From: Prochlorococcus marinus str. MIT 9515
GTDB taxonomy: Bacteria > Cyanobacteriota > Cyanobacteriia > PCC-6307 > Cyanobiaceae
DNA: 64,000 bases
Direction of reading: 5' to 3'
NCBI RefSeq assembly: GCF_000015665.1
Contig: NC_008817.1
Location: forward strand, 930,001-994,000
Shown here: positions 17,829 through 26,892 of the stretch, one piece after another
Layout: every line of letters starts with the position of its first letter
Position numbering within the stretch: position 1 is the first letter of the stretch
Translations under genes and position numbers: made by a program
The notes under the pieces: model-generated
The model's database searches: none
What the model was told of the DNA's origin: nothing
What the model saw: only the letters and a program-made list of their open reading frames with translations

Positions 17829-18339
17829 TTATTCATAAGTTAGGTAATTTATTAAATTCTAAATCCATTCAAGAAACCATTAAACTTTTTTAAGGGATTA
17901 ATAATTATATTGAAGAAGGAATAATAGAAAATAATTTTTTATTTACATCTATATAAAGACATATATTCATTTATGATGCAAGTAGAAAAATCTAATGACC
18001 AACTATAAAATTATTTTAAATAACTATTTCATTTGCTGATTTACTTTAAGAATAAAATATTTAGTTTATTATTCTTAACTTTTGGATAATTAATCGACAT
18101 GCTAATTAATTTAAGATTTCACCCTTATGACATTTAATGAGATAGCTAAAAACTATCATTCTGAGAAAATTTTTCTCTTCGAAATCTCCAAATATATGAA
18201 TAAGGTATGATCGAAGATGAACAATTCTAAAATATGCTAAGAAAAAATTGTAAAAATTTAAATAATATACTCATTTAAACTGTTAATAAATTTACTATTA
18301 CGAGATTTAAGCTAAAACAATATTTATTGGGTATTTAAA
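17829..18339. other. Long intergenic region without a supported gene
   Basis: About 510 bases of AT-rich DNA. A 27-codon frame from ATG 18128 (starting MTFNEIAKNYHSEKI) is the only notable one and is too short to call. No clear hairpin terminator seen. Confidence 0.4.
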
Positions 18340-18945
18340 ATGATGATAATAATAGTTAGTGGTCCTTCAGGTAGTGGGAAGACAATACTTTCAAAATTAA
18401 TTTTAAAAAAATTAAAAGATGGAATAATCTTAAGTACCGATAATTATTACAAAACAGGAATAAGAAGCAAAATATTTTCGAAAATTATTCCTTATTATTT
18501 TGATAGAAAATTAAGTTTCAACAATAAACTATTTAAAAGAGATCTAGATTTTATTTTAAAAAATGGATTTTCAAACTTCTCCTATAAATATAATTTCGAA
18601 AGAAATTCGATTAAAAAGATATATAAAACCACTAACAATATAAGATTCATCATACTTGAAGGAATTTTTGTAAGAGAAATAATCAAATCTCTCTCAAAAA
18701 ATTTCTGTATTTTCATTAAATTAAAAACTAAAAAACAAACTTGTATTAATAGAGTAATTAAAAGAGATTTTAAGGAAAGGGGTAAAAGTAAAAATCTTGC
18801 GCAAAAAGATGTTATGAAAGCGTGGGAATTATTTTATAAAAATAAAAATGAAAATTATTCAAGAAATTACCTAAATAAATTTATTGTAAAAAATAAAAAA
18901 GACATAAAAATCTTACTAAAAAAAATAACTAAAACAATTTATTAA
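18340..18945 (+). CDS. Uridine-kinase-like P-loop kinase
   Basis: A 201-residue P-loop protein. Walker A is GPSGSGKT (residues 8-15), then STDNYYKTG, matching the substrate-aspartate region of uridine kinases, and IILEGIF, matching their IVEGI strand. The C-terminal half is very lysine-rich. It probably phosphorylates a nucleoside or sugar. It converges with the flavoprotein gene, overlapping by 17 bases. Confidence 0.75.
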   Translation: MMIIIVSGPSGSGKTILSKLILKKLKDGIILSTDNYYKTGIRSKIFSKIIPYYFDRKLSFNNKLFKRDLDFILKNGFSNFSYKYNFERNSIKKIYKTTNNIRFIILEGIFVREIIKSLSKNFCIFIKLKTKKQTCINRVIKRDFKERGKSKNLAQKDVMKAWELFYKNKNENYSRNYLNKFIVKNKKDIKILLKKITKTIY

Positions 18946-20089
18946 TTTTGTGAGACAAATTCAAAGCGCTCAAAATCGCACCCTCCATCCTTCCAAATCC
19001 CTCATTACCAATCCAATCGCCACAAAAAGCTATATTATGACTTTCACAAACTTGTAAGTTTTCAGGAATACCTATGCCCGAAGGTTGTGAAGCCCTCCAT
19101 TTCATTATGGAAATATCCTGATAATCTATTATTTTGTTTATATGTGGCTGATTTTGAAATATTTGATTGAATTTTAATAATAAATTTTTTTTGAATAACT
19201 TTATATTTTTATTTTGAAAATATTCATTTATAAATTCATTATTTCTTGTATGAATTACTATTCCTAATTTATTATTTTTTTGTCTCTGAAAAATAATTCT
19301 TTCAAATTTATATTTTTCTTCAAAAACATTGTTTAATATAAAATATCTATATTTTTTTTTATAATCGTCTTTATAATCATAATAAGAATTTGTATATATC
19401 ATAAAAGTTAACCTTTTAATGTAATTTTGTTGATTTAGGAGATTTATGATTTTATCTAATTTTTTATCTTTATATATTGGTATAGCTTTCCTTAAAGGAG
19501 TTTGACTGATCTTCATAATATCTAAAGATCTTTTATGTAAAATTAAATTGCTTGAACAAATAAGAAATTTAGAGTTTATTTCATATCCATTTTTTGAAGT
19601 TAAAATCCATCTATTATCTTTAAAATCTAATTTGAATATTAAAGTTTCAAAGAAATAATCAACTTGATTTCTTAAATTATTATAAGAAATTATATTTTTT
19701 GCTAATTCAGACATCGAAGTTCTTGGGATATAATTTGTCCCACTATGAAAATCACTATCTATTTTAGAAGGAATGTAATCTTCATTCAATTCAATAAATT
19801 CCGAGGTATCTTGCTGGATAATTTCTTCATCTAATAATTCTTGAATAAAAGTTTTTAGTAATTGATTATTTTTCTTATTGCAAATATTAAGATTTGGAGA
19901 ACCATGATTAAGCTCCCAGCCATTATTAATTTGACTATATCTAGTACTAGATCTTCCTCCAAGATTTCGTCCATTTTCAATTATTGCTAATTTTCCACTA
20001 AAACCATTTTTAATATGACTAGAGGTAAATACCGATGAAGAAATCCCTCCTCCAATTATGGCAATATCGTATAGTTGTTGATTTTGCAT
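18929..20089 (-). CDS. FAD/NAD(P)-binding oxidoreductase, renalase-like
   Basis: A 386-residue flavoprotein. The N-terminal dinucleotide motif is IAIIGGGISSS, followed by ENGRNLGGRSSTR, the FAD-contact motif of amine-oxidase and renalase-like proteins. The C-terminal AFCGDWIGNEGFGRMEGAILSA segment closes the FAD site. Substrate unknown. It follows the MTHFR-like gene by 13 bases on the same strand, so a shared pathway is likely. Confidence 0.8.
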   Translation of the reverse strand: MQNQQLYDIAIIGGGISSSVFTSSHIKNGFSGKLAIIENGRNLGGRSSTRYSQINNGWELNHGSPNLNICNKKNNQLLKTFIQELLDEEIIQQDTSEFIELNEDYIPSKIDSDFHSGTNYIPRTSMSELAKNIISYNNLRNQVDYFFETLIFKLDFKDNRWILTSKNGYEINSKFLICSSNLILHKRSLDIMKISQTPLRKAIPIYKDKKLDKIINLLNQQNYIKRLTFMIYTNSYYDYKDDYKKKYRYFILNNVFEEKYKFERIIFQRQKNNKLGIVIHTRNNEFINEYFQNKNIKLFKKNLLLKFNQIFQNQPHINKIIDYQDISIMKWRASQPSGIGIPENLQVCESHNIAFCGDWIGNEGFGRMEGAILSALNLSHKINKLF

Positions 20090-20102
20090 AAGTGATATTT
20101 AA

Positions 20103-20921
20103 TTAGATTTTCAATAAATTATCTATTTCCATCATTTTTTTTGTAGAGGTAAAGTCAGTTTCAATCACAGGACAAATATTATTATCAAGATAGAATTTGA
20201 TTAAATCCTTAGTAAATCTTCTAAAATCATCTAGAGAATAAAGGTATTCATCTAAAATATAAACACCCTTCCATGGGCGAAATTTAAATCTTGAAATAAA
20301 TTGTTTAGAGGGAATTAATAAGCTCCCAAAAAATTTTATACTTTCTTTATTACTGTTAGATGAATTATTCAAAATAATTTTTTTTAAAATATTAAATTCA
20401 GATTCAAGTAATTTAATATCCGTTCCAAATTGAAACCAGATTGATTTAGTTAGTCCCGAAGAGATTTTTTTCTCAAACCTTACTCTCTCTTCTGATTTAT
20501 TAAAGTATTTTTGCAAATAAGGGTTATATGCAACTCCTATGTTAATGTCTACTTTTTTTTCACTTCTATAATCAGTTAATACATCTAAAACTTCAAAATT
20601 CTTTCTCTTGTTAGATCCTGAAACAAGTAAAATGTCTTTATTTTTATAATAAATACATTTTTCAATAAAATTTAAAAACTCTAAATATGAATTTCGTCTG
20701 TTGACAGTATATTGATGATAAAAACTATAGTGATAAACTACATCTATCCCTTTATATTTATTACCAATATATTCGATCGTTTCATTTAGCAATTCTTTTT
20801 TTATAAGCCCTTTGCATGGAATATTAATTTTATTAATTTTATTAGATATGCAAAAATCAATTTTATTTTCTAACTGTAAGATATTCTTAAAAGATAATTC
20901 AAACCTTAGATTATTATACAT
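20103..20921 (-). CDS. Divergent methylenetetrahydrofolate-reductase-like protein
   Basis: A 272-residue protein with features of the MTHFR TIM-barrel: HQYTVNRRNSYLEFL, KDILLVSGSNKRK, where MetF has its substrate-loop strand, and INIGVAYNP, like the IGVAxYP motif. It lacks the full set of canonical MetF motifs and is probably not the main MetF. With the adjacent flavoprotein it may form a two-component folate or one-carbon enzyme. The assignment is by distant similarity. Confidence 0.55.
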   Translation of the reverse strand: MYNNLRFELSFKNILQLENKIDFCISNKINKINIPCKGLIKKELLNETIEYIGNKYKGIDVVYHYSFYHQYTVNRRNSYLEFLNFIEKCIYYKNKDILLVSGSNKRKNFEVLDVLTDYRSEKKVDINIGVAYNPYLQKYFNKSEERVRFEKKISSGLTKSIWFQFGTDIKLLESEFNILKKIILNNSSNSNKESIKFFGSLLIPSKQFISRFKFRPWKGVYILDEYLYSLDDFRRFTKDLIKFYLDNNICPVIETDFTSTKKMMEIDNLLKI

Positions 20922-21157
20922 TTATCAATTATAAAACTTTTTAGAACAAGGAGTGTAAAAAAAAATCCTCAAATACTATTAATATTTGATAGTTTCTAAC
21001 TTTTCAACTTAATAATTAAGATTTAATATTACTCAAAAGAAAAATAGTTAATTGAAAATTATAAAATTAATTTAAATCAACATTTAGAGAACTTGATAAA
21101 TAAAATTTATCTTGAGGTCTAGGGGTTAGAATAATCCATACAAAATTACAAAAGAAT

Positions 21158-21562
21158 ATGGCAAGTCAAGATTATCTAATCGCAATTGCATTAATAGAGC
21201 AAAATGATCTAAGAGCTATGCCTTTAGGTGGAAAAGAAATCAAAGTAAATCTTGAAGAAAAAGGTAATCTGAATAAACTTGGAGAAGAAGTAATTTTAAA
21301 TCTTCTTCTAAGAGTATTTCAAAGAAGTGATGAAGGAGCATTAAGAAGAGTTTCAGAAGATAAAGGTTTATTATTAGTTCATATGCATCCAAAAAGGATG
21401 CAAAAAGAATTGCCGTTTATTAAATCTGAATGGATAAGAGATGGAGATACAAATCAATTTTTAAAATACTTAGGTAATCTTTCCAAAGAAATTTGGACAG
21501 CTTCCTTCATAAAATATAAAGGTATTGAATTAGTATCAATAGCAAAAAACGATGAAATCTAA
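21158..21562 (+). CDS. Conserved protein, unknown function
   Basis: A 134-residue soluble protein starting MASQDYLIAIALIEQNDLRA, with LLLRVFQRSDEGALRRVSED and LLLVHMHPKRMQKELPF segments. Mixed alpha/beta character and no known motif. Transcribed alone, convergent with the S51 peptidase gene. Confidence 0.65.
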   Translation: MASQDYLIAIALIEQNDLRAMPLGGKEIKVNLEEKGNLNKLGEEVILNLLLRVFQRSDEGALRRVSEDKGLLLVHMHPKRMQKELPFIKSEWIRDGDTNQFLKYLGNLSKEIWTASFIKYKGIELVSIAKNDEI

Positions 21563-21583
21563 TATTTTTTGTAAGTTAATTAC

Positions 21584-22264
21584 CTAAAGTATTTTCCTAA
21601 TTAATTTATCATTTTTTTTAAAGATTTTAAGACAATTCTTATTCTCTCCAAAATTAATTGTTTCATAATTAAAATCATTTTTAATATGTAAAGCACAATT
21701 ACCTTCAATACATATACAAGAAGTAATTCTTTGACTTTTGATTATTTCATTAACGAACGGCTCTCTTTCTTTTTCTTCATCATAATGTGGGCAAGCAATA
21801 CCTTTTACTATCCCTAAGCAATCAATTACCTCCAATTTATCTGAGAAAGAATCCGTTATACCTTTATCAAACCAGCATATAGCACCTGCACTTACCCCAC
21901 TCATTACAATACCTTTTTCATAACCAATTTTCAAAATATCATTAAGGCCCCATTCATTCCAAACAGCCAACATACTTTTTGTATTTCCTCCTCCAACAAA
22001 AATAATATCCTGAGATAGGATTTTTTTTTCTAAGTTTTCTGTTCGAGAGAAGAAGTCTAAATGACTAGTAATACAATTTAATTTTGAAAAAGCCCTATAA
22101 AAATTTAATTTATATAAGTCATTATCTCCAGATGCAGTAGCAATAAAACAAATTTTTGGCCTATCTTTTTTAATTAATGATGTAATATATTTTTCTATCT
22201 TAAGTTTCCCCAAAGAGCGACCAAAACCACCGCCTCCAATTGCAACAATATTTTTATTTACCAT
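21584..22264 (-). CDS. Peptidase family S51 (peptidase E-like)
   Basis: A 226-residue protein. It has an N-terminal IVAIGGGGFGRS, a central DIIFVGGGNTKSML, and the nucleophile elbow MSGVSAGAICWF, whose serine is the catalytic residue of the S51 family (alpha-aspartyl dipeptidase and cyanophycinase fold). A conserved CPHYDEEKEREPF supplies the histidine. It lacks cyanophycinase-specific length, so a dipeptidase E-like role is favoured. Confidence 0.85.
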   Translation of the reverse strand: MVNKNIVAIGGGGFGRSLGKLKIEKYITSLIKKDRPKICFIATASGDNDLYKLNFYRAFSKLNCITSHLDFFSRTENLEKKILSQDIIFVGGGNTKSMLAVWNEWGLNDILKIGYEKGIVMSGVSAGAICWFDKGITDSFSDKLEVIDCLGIVKGIACPHYDEEKEREPFVNEIIKSQRITSCICIEGNCALHIKNDFNYETINFGENKNCLKIFKKNDKLIRKIL

Positions 22265-22284
22265 TTTAACTAATTACCAACTTT

Positions 22285-22761
22285 ATGAATTTAAAACAAA
22301 TTACGAAAAAAGATCAACTTGATTTAAAGAAATTATATTTTGATTCAATTTTATCAATAGATGAGAAAATCTATAATAAAGATCAAAAAAGAGTTTGGGC
22401 AAGCCAAGCTTGGGATAATAAAATTTTTGATTCAACAATAAATGCTGGTCAGGGGTGGTTAATTAATGAAAAAAAGAAAATAATTGCTTTTGCCGCAAGA
22501 TATCCAAATAATAAAATTGCCCTTTTATACTGCAAAGGCGATCATCAAAGAAGAGGTTATGGTACAAAGTTAGTGAATAAGTTAGAAAAGGAAGCAAAAA
22601 AAGAAGGAGTTACTTTTTTATCAACTGAGGCAAGCTTAATAAGTTATAAATTATTTCTTAGGAATAACTGGAAAATAATTCGTAAAGAAAAAATAATTAT
22701 TAAAAATATAATATTTGAAAGATATAAAATGATAAAAAATCTTCAATTAATTAATAAATAA
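22285..22761 (+). CDS. GNAT family N-acetyltransferase
   Basis: A 158-residue acetyltransferase. The acetyl-CoA-binding loop HQRRGYGTKLVNKLEKEA (near residue 92) is the diagnostic motif A, and the late SYKLFLRNNWK matches the usual FYEKxGF region. The substrate cannot be inferred. It is coupled to the following membrane protein by a TAATG overlap. Confidence 0.85.
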   Translation: MNLKQITKKDQLDLKKLYFDSILSIDEKIYNKDQKRVWASQAWDNKIFDSTINAGQGWLINEKKKIIAFAARYPNNKIALLYCKGDHQRRGYGTKLVNKLEKEAKKEGVTFLSTEASLISYKLFLRNNWKIIRKEKIIIKNIIFERYKMIKNLQLINK

Positions 22762-23078
22762 TGGGTAGTAAAAATAAAAACATAATAATAGTCAAAAGAT
22801 TATTTATATGGATTTTATATTTATATGCAGGCTTTATACTTTACGCTAAAAAGGGATATTTATTTCCCTTCATCATTACATTCGCAAAGGTAATTTATCC
22901 ATTATCAATTTTTTGGCTTCAAATCAGAATAAAAACAAAAGATAACTTCTTACCAATAGATGAGACGATGAGAACAAGTCAATTATGGTTTAATATTTTA
23001 CCTGTTTTAGCATCTTTCATCACAGTAATAATTACTATTTTGAATGTATTTTTGTACTTAACTTATAAATTAATTTAG
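22761..23078 (+). CDS. Small membrane protein, unknown
   Basis: A 105-residue protein with about three hydrophobic spans (LFIWILYLYAGFILYA, FPFIITFAKVIYPLSIFW and a C-terminal one). It overlaps the GNAT stop by one base, so the two are co-translated. No family recognised. Confidence 0.65.
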   Translation: MGSKNKNIIIVKRLFIWILYLYAGFILYAKKGYLFPFIITFAKVIYPLSIFWLQIRIKTKDNFLPIDETMRTSQLWFNILPVLASFITVIITILNVFLYLTYKLI

Positions 23079-23205
23079 GATAAGATTTCCTGAATATTTT
23101 TCACTCTAAAAATAGGTAATTTTGCTTAAAGTACAAAACATTATGTAAAGATTATTGCCTTTTCAAATATATTGCTTAAATTTTAAGTAGTAATAAATAT
23201 TTTTT

Positions 23206-23358
23206 ATGGAAAATATTACTTTTGAGGGGAATATGAATTTTGATAATAAAGAAGAAGAATTTAACGAAAATGAATTATTCTCACTAAAAATAACTGATAG
23301 TTTGTATAAAAAAGATATTGGGAAATTCCTAGAAATCCTATCCTCGCATTTCATATAG
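23206..23358 (+). CDS. Possible small acidic protein
   Basis: A 50-residue frame. An internal ATG at 23233, preceded by GAGGGG eight bases upstream, is a better start and gives a 41-residue product (MNFDNKEEEFNENELFSLKI). Acidic N-terminus, helical C-terminus. Moderate support from the ribosome site only. Confidence 0.4.
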   Translation: MENITFEGNMNFDNKEEEFNENELFSLKITDSLYKKDIGKFLEILSSHFI

Positions 23359-23454
23359 TTGTTAATAAGAATAGCGTTATGATGTTCAAACTAAAACAGT
23401 TCTAGAAATTAATAAGTTTTTGACAGATACTATATTTAGATTACAAAAAATTAA

Positions 23455-23772
23455 ATGCAATTGTTTCTTGCAGACTGTCAGTTCTCTGACATTGATAACC
23501 AAATAAAAGCCTATAAATTATTTATTGAGGCCTGGGAAAATGGGGAAATGGCTAAATCAGATAAAACAGATGATTTTGAAATGCTTTTTAGAGTTCATGC
23601 TCCAGGAGAAGGAAGAGTAGTTTGTTTGTGTAAAGCTAAAAGTGATAAGGAAATATTTGAACATTTTGCTCCATGGAGAGCAAAATTTGGAATACATATG
23701 GAATTTACACCTGTAATCAGTTGTCAAAACATTGTCGATTATCACAAAAACTTATTTAACTCAATGACTTGA
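23455..23772 (+). CDS. DUF3303-like protein
   Basis: A 105-residue protein. The GEGRVVCLCKAKSDKEIFEHFAPW and MEFTPVISCQN segments fit the DUF3303 ferredoxin-like fold, in which the C-terminal EI-PV strand is characteristic. Function unknown. The family call rests on pattern only. Confidence 0.65.
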   Translation: MQLFLADCQFSDIDNQIKAYKLFIEAWENGEMAKSDKTDDFEMLFRVHAPGEGRVVCLCKAKSDKEIFEHFAPWRAKFGIHMEFTPVISCQNIVDYHKNLFNSMT

Positions 23773-23797
23773 TTGCTGATTAAATTCATTTTCTAAC

Positions 23798-23974
23798 GTG
23801 ACTAAAATTTTTTCAAATCAAATTAAGAGATCTAAAGATAAAACTAAAGCTTCATCGACTAATCTTGAAGATAAAGCAAACGAGAAATCAAAACCAATGA
23901 TAATAATTGGTTTAATAGTATCTTTATCATCTATATTTTTGTTGCTTTTTACAATAAAAAACAAATTTGGATGA
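23798..23974 (+). CDS. 58-residue single-span membrane protein
   Basis: Starts at GTG 23798. A 34-residue basic and polar N-terminal part (SNQIKRSKDKTKASS) precedes one C-terminal transmembrane helix (MIIIGLIVSLSSIFLLLF) and a short basic end. Probably a tail-anchored small protein. Function unknown. Confidence 0.5.
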   Translation: MTKIFSNQIKRSKDKTKASSTNLEDKANEKSKPMIIIGLIVSLSSIFLLLFTIKNKFG

Positions 23975-24042
23975 TTTGAGTAATTAATACAATTACTTAA
24001 ATAATATAAATAGATTATATTGATCAAAAATAACTTTATAAA

Positions 24043-24159
24043 ATGGCTTTTAAGGAAGGTGGAATGGCATCTGGTTTACTTATAATAGTTATTTCAATAG
24101 TATTTGCCGCTGGATTTGGTTTTTTAGTCCTTCATTTTGTCCCTGGAACACCTTTCTAA
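24043..24159 (+). CDS. 38-residue membrane protein
   Basis: Starts at ATG 24043 and reads MAFKEGGMASGLLIIVISIV, continuing through one glycine- and phenylalanine-containing helix to a C-terminal FVPGTPF. The compact design, with a distinct end motif, looks like a genuine conserved micro-protein, perhaps thylakoid-associated. No name is certain. Confidence 0.55.
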   Translation: MAFKEGGMASGLLIIVISIVFAAGFGFLVLHFVPGTPF

Positions 24160-24184
24160 AAGATTATTATTAATGTCTTAATAA

Positions 24185-24448
24185 TTAGATATTGACCGTC
24201 TCAAGATCTTGAATAGAATTATCTGCGGTCTTATTCTTAGCTCTATAAGCATATATCAATGATCCAACAGCTATTGATGTTGAAGCTAATATTCCTGAAA
24301 TAAGTATCAAGGCAAAAAGACCACCAATTAAGCCTCCTTTTAACCTAAGTAGATTTGATTTTATAAGAAGAATTAGTAGAAAAAAAGTAGTCGCCTTAAG
24401 GGAAGTGATTTTGATAAAGGCTAATGGAGCAAAAGGATTTAGTAACAT
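24185..24448 (-). CDS. Small membrane protein, unknown
   Basis: An 87-residue protein with two to three hydrophobic segments, including a glycine-rich GGLIGGLFALILISG helix, and a short polar C-terminus. No family recognised. It lies downstream of the LASFAIGGF-type gene and its terminator. Confidence 0.55.
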   Translation of the reverse strand: MLLNPFAPLAFIKITSLKATTFFLLILLIKSNLLRLKGGLIGGLFALILISGILASTSIAVGSLIYAYRAKNKTADNSIQDLETVNI

Positions 24449-24511
24449 TAAATTAATTTATATATTTTAATTTTAAAAAAAAATTCGTATAACTGCTTAA
24501 ATCCCATTAAA

Positions 24512-24532
24512 AAAGACTCAAAATGAGTCTTT
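24512..24532 (-). terminator. Rho-independent terminator
   Basis: Inverted repeat AAAGACTCA (24512-24520) and TGAGTCTTT (24524-24532) with a three-base loop, followed on the minus strand by a T run. It ends the small membrane protein gene at 24563-24700, suggesting that gene has its own well-defined transcript. Confidence 0.75.
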
Positions 24533-24562
24533 TAGAAATTAAATTAATTAGCTATTACTTGT

Positions 24563-24700
24563 TTATTCATCAGAATCAAATTTGCTAAGATTCGGTCCTG
24601 CGACTAAACCAACTAGCCCAAAGAGGACTAAAGAACCAATCCCAACTCCTGCTGCCCAAGGATTGAAACCGCCAATGGCGAATGAAGCTAATAAATTCAT
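24563..24700 (-). CDS. 45-residue membrane protein of the LASFAIGGF type
   Basis: Starts at ATG 24700 with MNLLASFAIGGFNPWAAGVG, then one hydrophobic glycine-rich helix and an acidic tail ending SKFDSDE. Its N-terminal half is the same as the 41-residue protein at 2073-2198 in all key positions (LASFAIGGF, P, AA). A dedicated terminator follows it. Role unknown. Confidence 0.65.
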   Translation of the reverse strand: MNLLASFAIGGFNPWAAGVGIGSLVLFGLVGLVAGPNLSKFDSDE

Positions 24701-24925
24701 GATTTTTTAAAAACAATTATCTCGGAGTTAGCATACAGAATTATTGAAGGAAATATACCTAAATTGAGACATTTCTTTGTAATTGGAAAGTAATTAAATT
24801 AATGATTGAACTTTACAAATTCTTGGGAATTTTATATAAAACTTATATTTACCATAAGTATTTAGCGTATAACAACAAGTCACAATATTTTCAATTACGA
24901 TATATGGGTGTATGTTTGTAAAATT

Positions 24926-25306
24926 ATGAACACGGATCTAACCTTTATATACGATGGAGAATGCCCTTTCTGTGATCATTTCGCAGAGTTATTAGAACTT
25001 AAAAGTAAAATAAATAATATATCTATTCTTGATGGAAGAAAAAATCCAGATATTGTTATTTCGATGTTAAAGCAAGGCTACGATATTGATAAAGGGGCAA
25101 TTCTTATTAAAGGTGAAGATATATTTCATGGTGCTGAAGCGATAAACAAAATATGTTCCCAGATAAATAATCCATCTGGCAGCCTTTTAAAACTCTTATC
25201 AAATATCTTCAAATCAGACAAAAGAACGAATTTATTGTTTCCTTTCCTTGTAACAGCAAGGAGATTCGCCTTGATTTCAAAAGGCGTATCAACTTCTTTG
25301 ATTTAA
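24926..25306 (+). CDS. DCC family thiol-disulfide oxidoreductase (DUF393)
   Basis: Start taken at ATG 24926 (126 residues). The signature YDGECPFCDHF at residues 8-18 carries the DxxCxxC motif of the DCC family, with a thioredoxin-like fold predicted. A later DKGAILIKGEDIFHGAEAI segment matches the family. A redox role is probable, with the partner unknown. The upstream in-frame GTG at 24908 is less likely. Confidence 0.85.
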   Translation: MNTDLTFIYDGECPFCDHFAELLELKSKINNISILDGRKNPDIVISMLKQGYDIDKGAILIKGEDIFHGAEAINKICSQINNPSGSLLKLLSNIFKSDKRTNLLFPFLVTARRFALISKGVSTSLI

Positions 25307-25413
25307 AATCAATTTCCTCCATAACAATAAATGACATATTTATAAGCTTATTAATGATTAGAAGTTAATTTGGTATTTCTTAGCTAGAACATAAGAGTGA
25401 TATCTAGATAATA

Positions 25414-25599
25414 ATGATAGAAAACTTCAATCCATTTATTTCATTAGGCGGAAAAGATCAGAAAATAAATCATATGGCTGAGGCAGCACTTGAAATGAAC
25501 TTAACATGCAACGATTTAAAAAAAGATCTTGATTTAACGGATGGAGACGTAGTTGACATGTTGCAATTAGTAATGGATGGGTTTAAAAATAGAAATTAA
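25414..25599 (+). CDS. Small conserved protein, unknown
   Basis: A 61-residue protein. A helical MAEAALEMNLTCNDLKKDLDL segment and a C-terminal DVVDMLQLVMDGF helix suggest a small helical, perhaps DNA- or protein-binding, module. No membrane span. Family not recognised. Confidence 0.6.
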   Translation: MIENFNPFISLGGKDQKINHMAEAALEMNLTCNDLKKDLDLTDGDVVDMLQLVMDGFKNRN

Positions 25600-25642
25600 A
25601 TAAATATTCTTATTAAAAAATTTAGCTCTTTTTAAATTTTTA

Positions 25643-25951
25643 ATGAAAAGTATACAAATCGAATTTTCAAAATATGATTCAGTAAATTCTTTATGGTCTG
25701 AATTAATAGAACATCATGGATTTGAAAGAGCTAAAAATATTGTTTCTCAAGCTATAGATTTGCAGAAAATGAACGGAAATAAAAATATAACTATGCCTAT
25801 TATATTTTCTGGAACTGGAGGATTAGCATTAATTCCCATTAAATCATTAAAAGAGAAGAATTTAAAAAGTAATTTAAAAGAAAATCAAGTACTAATATTT
25901 AATATTAAAAAGAAATCATTTCAAATCTTAAATGAAGCTAAACATTACTAA
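25643..25951 (+). CDS. Small conserved protein, unknown
   Basis: A 102-residue protein: MKSIQIEFSKYDSVNSLWSE, then a helical region, then MPIIFSGTGGLALIPIKSL. Lysine-rich C-terminus. It follows the previous small gene by 43 bases, probably in one transcript. Function unknown. Confidence 0.6.
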   Translation: MKSIQIEFSKYDSVNSLWSELIEHHGFERAKNIVSQAIDLQKMNGNKNITMPIIFSGTGGLALIPIKSLKEKNLKSNLKENQVLIFNIKKKSFQILNEAKHY

Positions 25952-26094
25952 TTATTTTTGAAAACCAGTTTTTAGTAAGATTAAACTAAAAATATTAAAT
26001 CTGAGGACCACTACATCTACCGAGACTTTAGTAATTTCTATTCTCAATACCTATAAATTTAATTTATAGTAAGTTTTCACATTAATATTAAATA

Positions 26095-26811
26095 ATGTCT
26101 TTTGAAGCTACCTATCTAGGTTCAAATGGTTGGTTGATCAAATTTGACAAGACCAACTTAATAATAGATCCATGGCTTACTGGGGATTTGGTATTCCCCC
26201 CAGGAGAATGGTTTTTTAAAGGTTCACTAGAAAACGATGTTTTAATTAAAGAAGAAATTAATATAATTCTTTTAACGCAAGGCTTACCTGATCATTGTCA
26301 TGTTCCTTCATTAAAAAAATTTAAAAAAGATATCGATATCATTTGTCCAAATAGTGCAAAAAACATTCTAGAAAAATTAGGTTTTACTTCGATCAAAGTT
26401 CTTAAACCTTCAGAAAAGATCAAACAACAGGGGTTAGAAATTGAGGCTACCGCTGGTGCTCCCGTACCTCAAATTGAAAATGGATACATAGTAAAAGATC
26501 AGGAAGGAAGAGGGTTCTACATAGAACCACATGGATATCTTGATGAAAACGTGAAAACTCAAGATATAGATGCTGTTATAACTCCAATAATTAATCTTGA
26601 ATTACCTCTTGTTGGATCTTTTGTAAAAGGTGCAGATGTACTACCAAAGTTAATAAATACTTTTAATCCAAAATATATTCTTTCAAGTACTACCGGAGGA
26701 GAAGCAAAATATACAGGACTTTTAAATAAATTTATATCAGTTCAGGAATTCGCCAAAGAAGTTAAATGTAACGTATTAACTCTGAATAGTATGGATTCTG
26801 TAAAAATTTAA
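26095..26811 (+). CDS. Metallo-beta-lactamase-fold protein with altered metal motif
   Basis: A 238-residue protein of the UlaG-like metallo-beta-lactamase fold. It starts ATYLGSNGWLI, then NLIIDPWLTGDLVF, as in that group. Where active relatives have HxHxDH, this protein reads LTQGLPDHCH, so the first two histidines are replaced while the DH remains. A single-metal site or a non-hydrolytic role is possible. Later strands (AVITPIINLELP, ILSSTTGGEAKYTG) fit the fold. Confidence 0.75.
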   Translation: MSFEATYLGSNGWLIKFDKTNLIIDPWLTGDLVFPPGEWFFKGSLENDVLIKEEINIILLTQGLPDHCHVPSLKKFKKDIDIICPNSAKNILEKLGFTSIKVLKPSEKIKQQGLEIEATAGAPVPQIENGYIVKDQEGRGFYIEPHGYLDENVKTQDIDAVITPIINLELPLVGSFVKGADVLPKLINTFNPKYILSSTTGGEAKYTGLLNKFISVQEFAKEVKCNVLTLNSMDSVKI

Positions 26812-26892
26812 AATTTTTATAAAAAAACATTTATGTGTACATGAATAATACATAAAAACTAATAAAATAAATATAAAGACGGAGTACTTAAA

